A stretch of 64,000 bases of DNA. Source: an uncultured Bacteroidales bacterium. Its GTDB lineage: Bacteria; Bacteroidota; Bacteroidia; Bacteroidales; UBA932. This document shows positions 63,259 through 64,000 of the stretch, piece by piece. A program made the position numbers and the translations under genes. Every line of letters starts with the position of its first letter. Within the stretch, counting starts at the first letter, position 1. Below the pieces are notes generated by a model. The model did no database searches, was not told the DNA's origin, and saw only the letters and a list, made by a program, of their open reading frames with translations. The stretch spans positions 1 to 64,000 of the forward strand of contig ONEX01000008.1 of assembly GCA_900316955.1 (NCBI GenBank), written 5' to 3'.

Positions 63259-64000
63259 ATGAAACTCTACAGATTCTTCCTTTCCATCCTCGCCGGTGCG
63301 GCGCTCGCCGCCGGCTGCGTGCAGGAGCAGGTCATCTCCTCCCTGGACAGCTTCCAGGTGGAGAATTCCTATCTGAGCATCGCCCTGGAAGGCGGCATTG
63401 CCAATACCGCCGTCAAGGCGACGACCCAGTGGTCCTTCGACGACGCCACCGTTCCCGAGTGGCTCACCGTCACCCCGCGCAGCGGCGGTTCCGAGGTCAC
63501 CGGCCTCGTGTTCGCAGCTGACGCGAACACCGGTTCGTCCGCGCGGACGGCCAACCTCGTGGTGAACGTGGGCAGCCGCAAGCAGCGCTTCACCGTGATC
63601 CAGGCCGGACCGGGCGCCTATGAGGCTCCGATCTCCACGATCGCGGAAGTGATGGCGGGCAACGACGGCCAGACCTTCCGCATCCGCGGTACCGTGACCA
63701 CCATCGTCAATACGAATTACGGCAACCTGAATGTCCAGGACGAGACCGGCACCATCTATATCTATGGCCTGTTCAATGCGAAGGGGCAGTATCCGAAGGA
63801 CGCCGGTGGCTGGAACACCTTCGGGGTCGAATCGGGTGACATCATCACCGTCCAGGGTCCGCGCACCATGTATGGCAGCACCCTCGAGCTCGTGGACGCC
63901 ACCCTCATCAAGGTGGAGAAGTCCCTGATCAGCGTCGAGCCGGGCGAGATCGCGCTCGAGAGCGCCGAGGCAGGCACCTTCACCATCTCCGTGGTCTCCA
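63259..64000 (+). CDS. BACON/OB-fold lipoprotein, cut by the window edge
   Basis: The frame starts MKLYRFFLSILAGAALAAGC (signal peptide with lipobox AAGC, Cys20) and stays open for 247 codons to the edge. Residues about 35-115 look like a BACON domain (STIALEGG-type strand, then VPEWLTVTPRSGGSEVTG). About 120-215 resemble an OB-fold domain (FRIRGTVTTIVNTNYGNLNVQD, IYIYGLFNA, GDIITVQGPR), and another BACON-like repeat begins near 220 (LISVEPGEIALESAEAG). It is a probable surface-exposed partner of receptor 2; the C-terminus, which would hold any enzyme domain, is outside the window. Confidence 0.75.
   Translation, partial: MKLYRFFLSILAGAALAAGCVQEQVISSLDSFQVENSYLSIALEGGIANTAVKATTQWSFDDATVPEWLTVTPRSGGSEVTGLVFAADANTGSSARTANLVVNVGSRKQRFTVIQAGPGAYEAPISTIAEVMAGNDGQTFRIRGTVTTIVNTNYGNLNVQDETGTIYIYGLFNAKGQYPKDAGGWNTFGVESGDIITVQGPRTMYGSTLELVDATLIKVEKSLISVEPGEIALESAEAGTFTISVVS

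Noticed and set aside
1..64000. tRNA, rRNA, tmRNA or RNase P RNA genes
   Set aside because: I looked for cloverleaf features and conserved rRNA/tmRNA segments while reading intergenic regions and saw none; the gaps are mostly too short. A covariance search would be decisive.

Overview
The window looks like a chromosomal segment of a GC-rich member of the Bacteroidales (Bacteroidota). The sequence evidence is a SusC/SusD pair with attached lipoproteins, Oar-like TonB receptors, BACON-domain lipoproteins, gldH, a DUF2723 (GT117) glycosyltransferase, DUF4271 next to hemD, a PG0541-type protein in an RND operon, and many promoters of the Bacteroidota type (TTTG, about 19-21 bases, TAnnTTTG). A gut or rumen lineage of the uncultured high-GC kind is plausible, but that is inference. 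I saw no rRNA, tRNA, CRISPR array or intact transposase.

Layout. 1-420: a cut-off reading frame and non-coding sequence. 421-2024: a BASS-family transporter and an esterase-like protein. 2026-10449 (minus): a Sus-type import operon of susC, susD, a HExxH lipoprotein, a DUF4302 lipoprotein and a BACON lipoprotein. Divergent from it, 10678-13219 holds a 46-residue acidic peptide gene and a large lipoprotein. 13294-16226 (minus): a membrane polyferredoxin (NapH/NapG-like fusion) with a Tat-exported aldo/keto reductase that has two 4Fe-4S motifs. 16269-24458 (minus): thiamine pyrophosphokinase, an LptF/G-Fmt fusion, alaS, a MATE transporter and rsgA. 24585-31916 (plus): malQ, SUI1, DUF4271, hemD, rnpA, yidD, menG/ubiE, an AMP-dependent acyl ligase and an ACP. 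A GNAT-like gene (minus) and a GT117 gene follow, then pgk (minus) divergent from an RlmI-like methyltransferase, then lgt.

39801-45774 is a complete TolC/adaptor/RND permease operon with a PII-like small protein. 45818-53652 is housekeeping: trxA, two beta-barrel paralogues, a LOG protein, polyprenyl synthase, holB, ricT, gldH, trmB, miaA (minus) and smpB. metK (53828) has a leader that looks like a SAM-II-type riboswitch followed by an intrinsic terminator touching the start codon. The right end (55305-64000) holds two paralogous Oar-like TonB receptors flanking an A/T-rich astacin-like metalloprotease gene, then a BACON/OB-fold lipoprotein cut by the window edge.

Most interesting points: the receptor-astacin-receptor cassette, the LptF/G-Fmt fusion, the metK leader, a dispersed palindromic repeat that has amplified inside the polyferredoxin coding sequence, and a 111-bp inverted-repeat element at 16930-17040. 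All functional calls come from reading the sequence; no database search was run.
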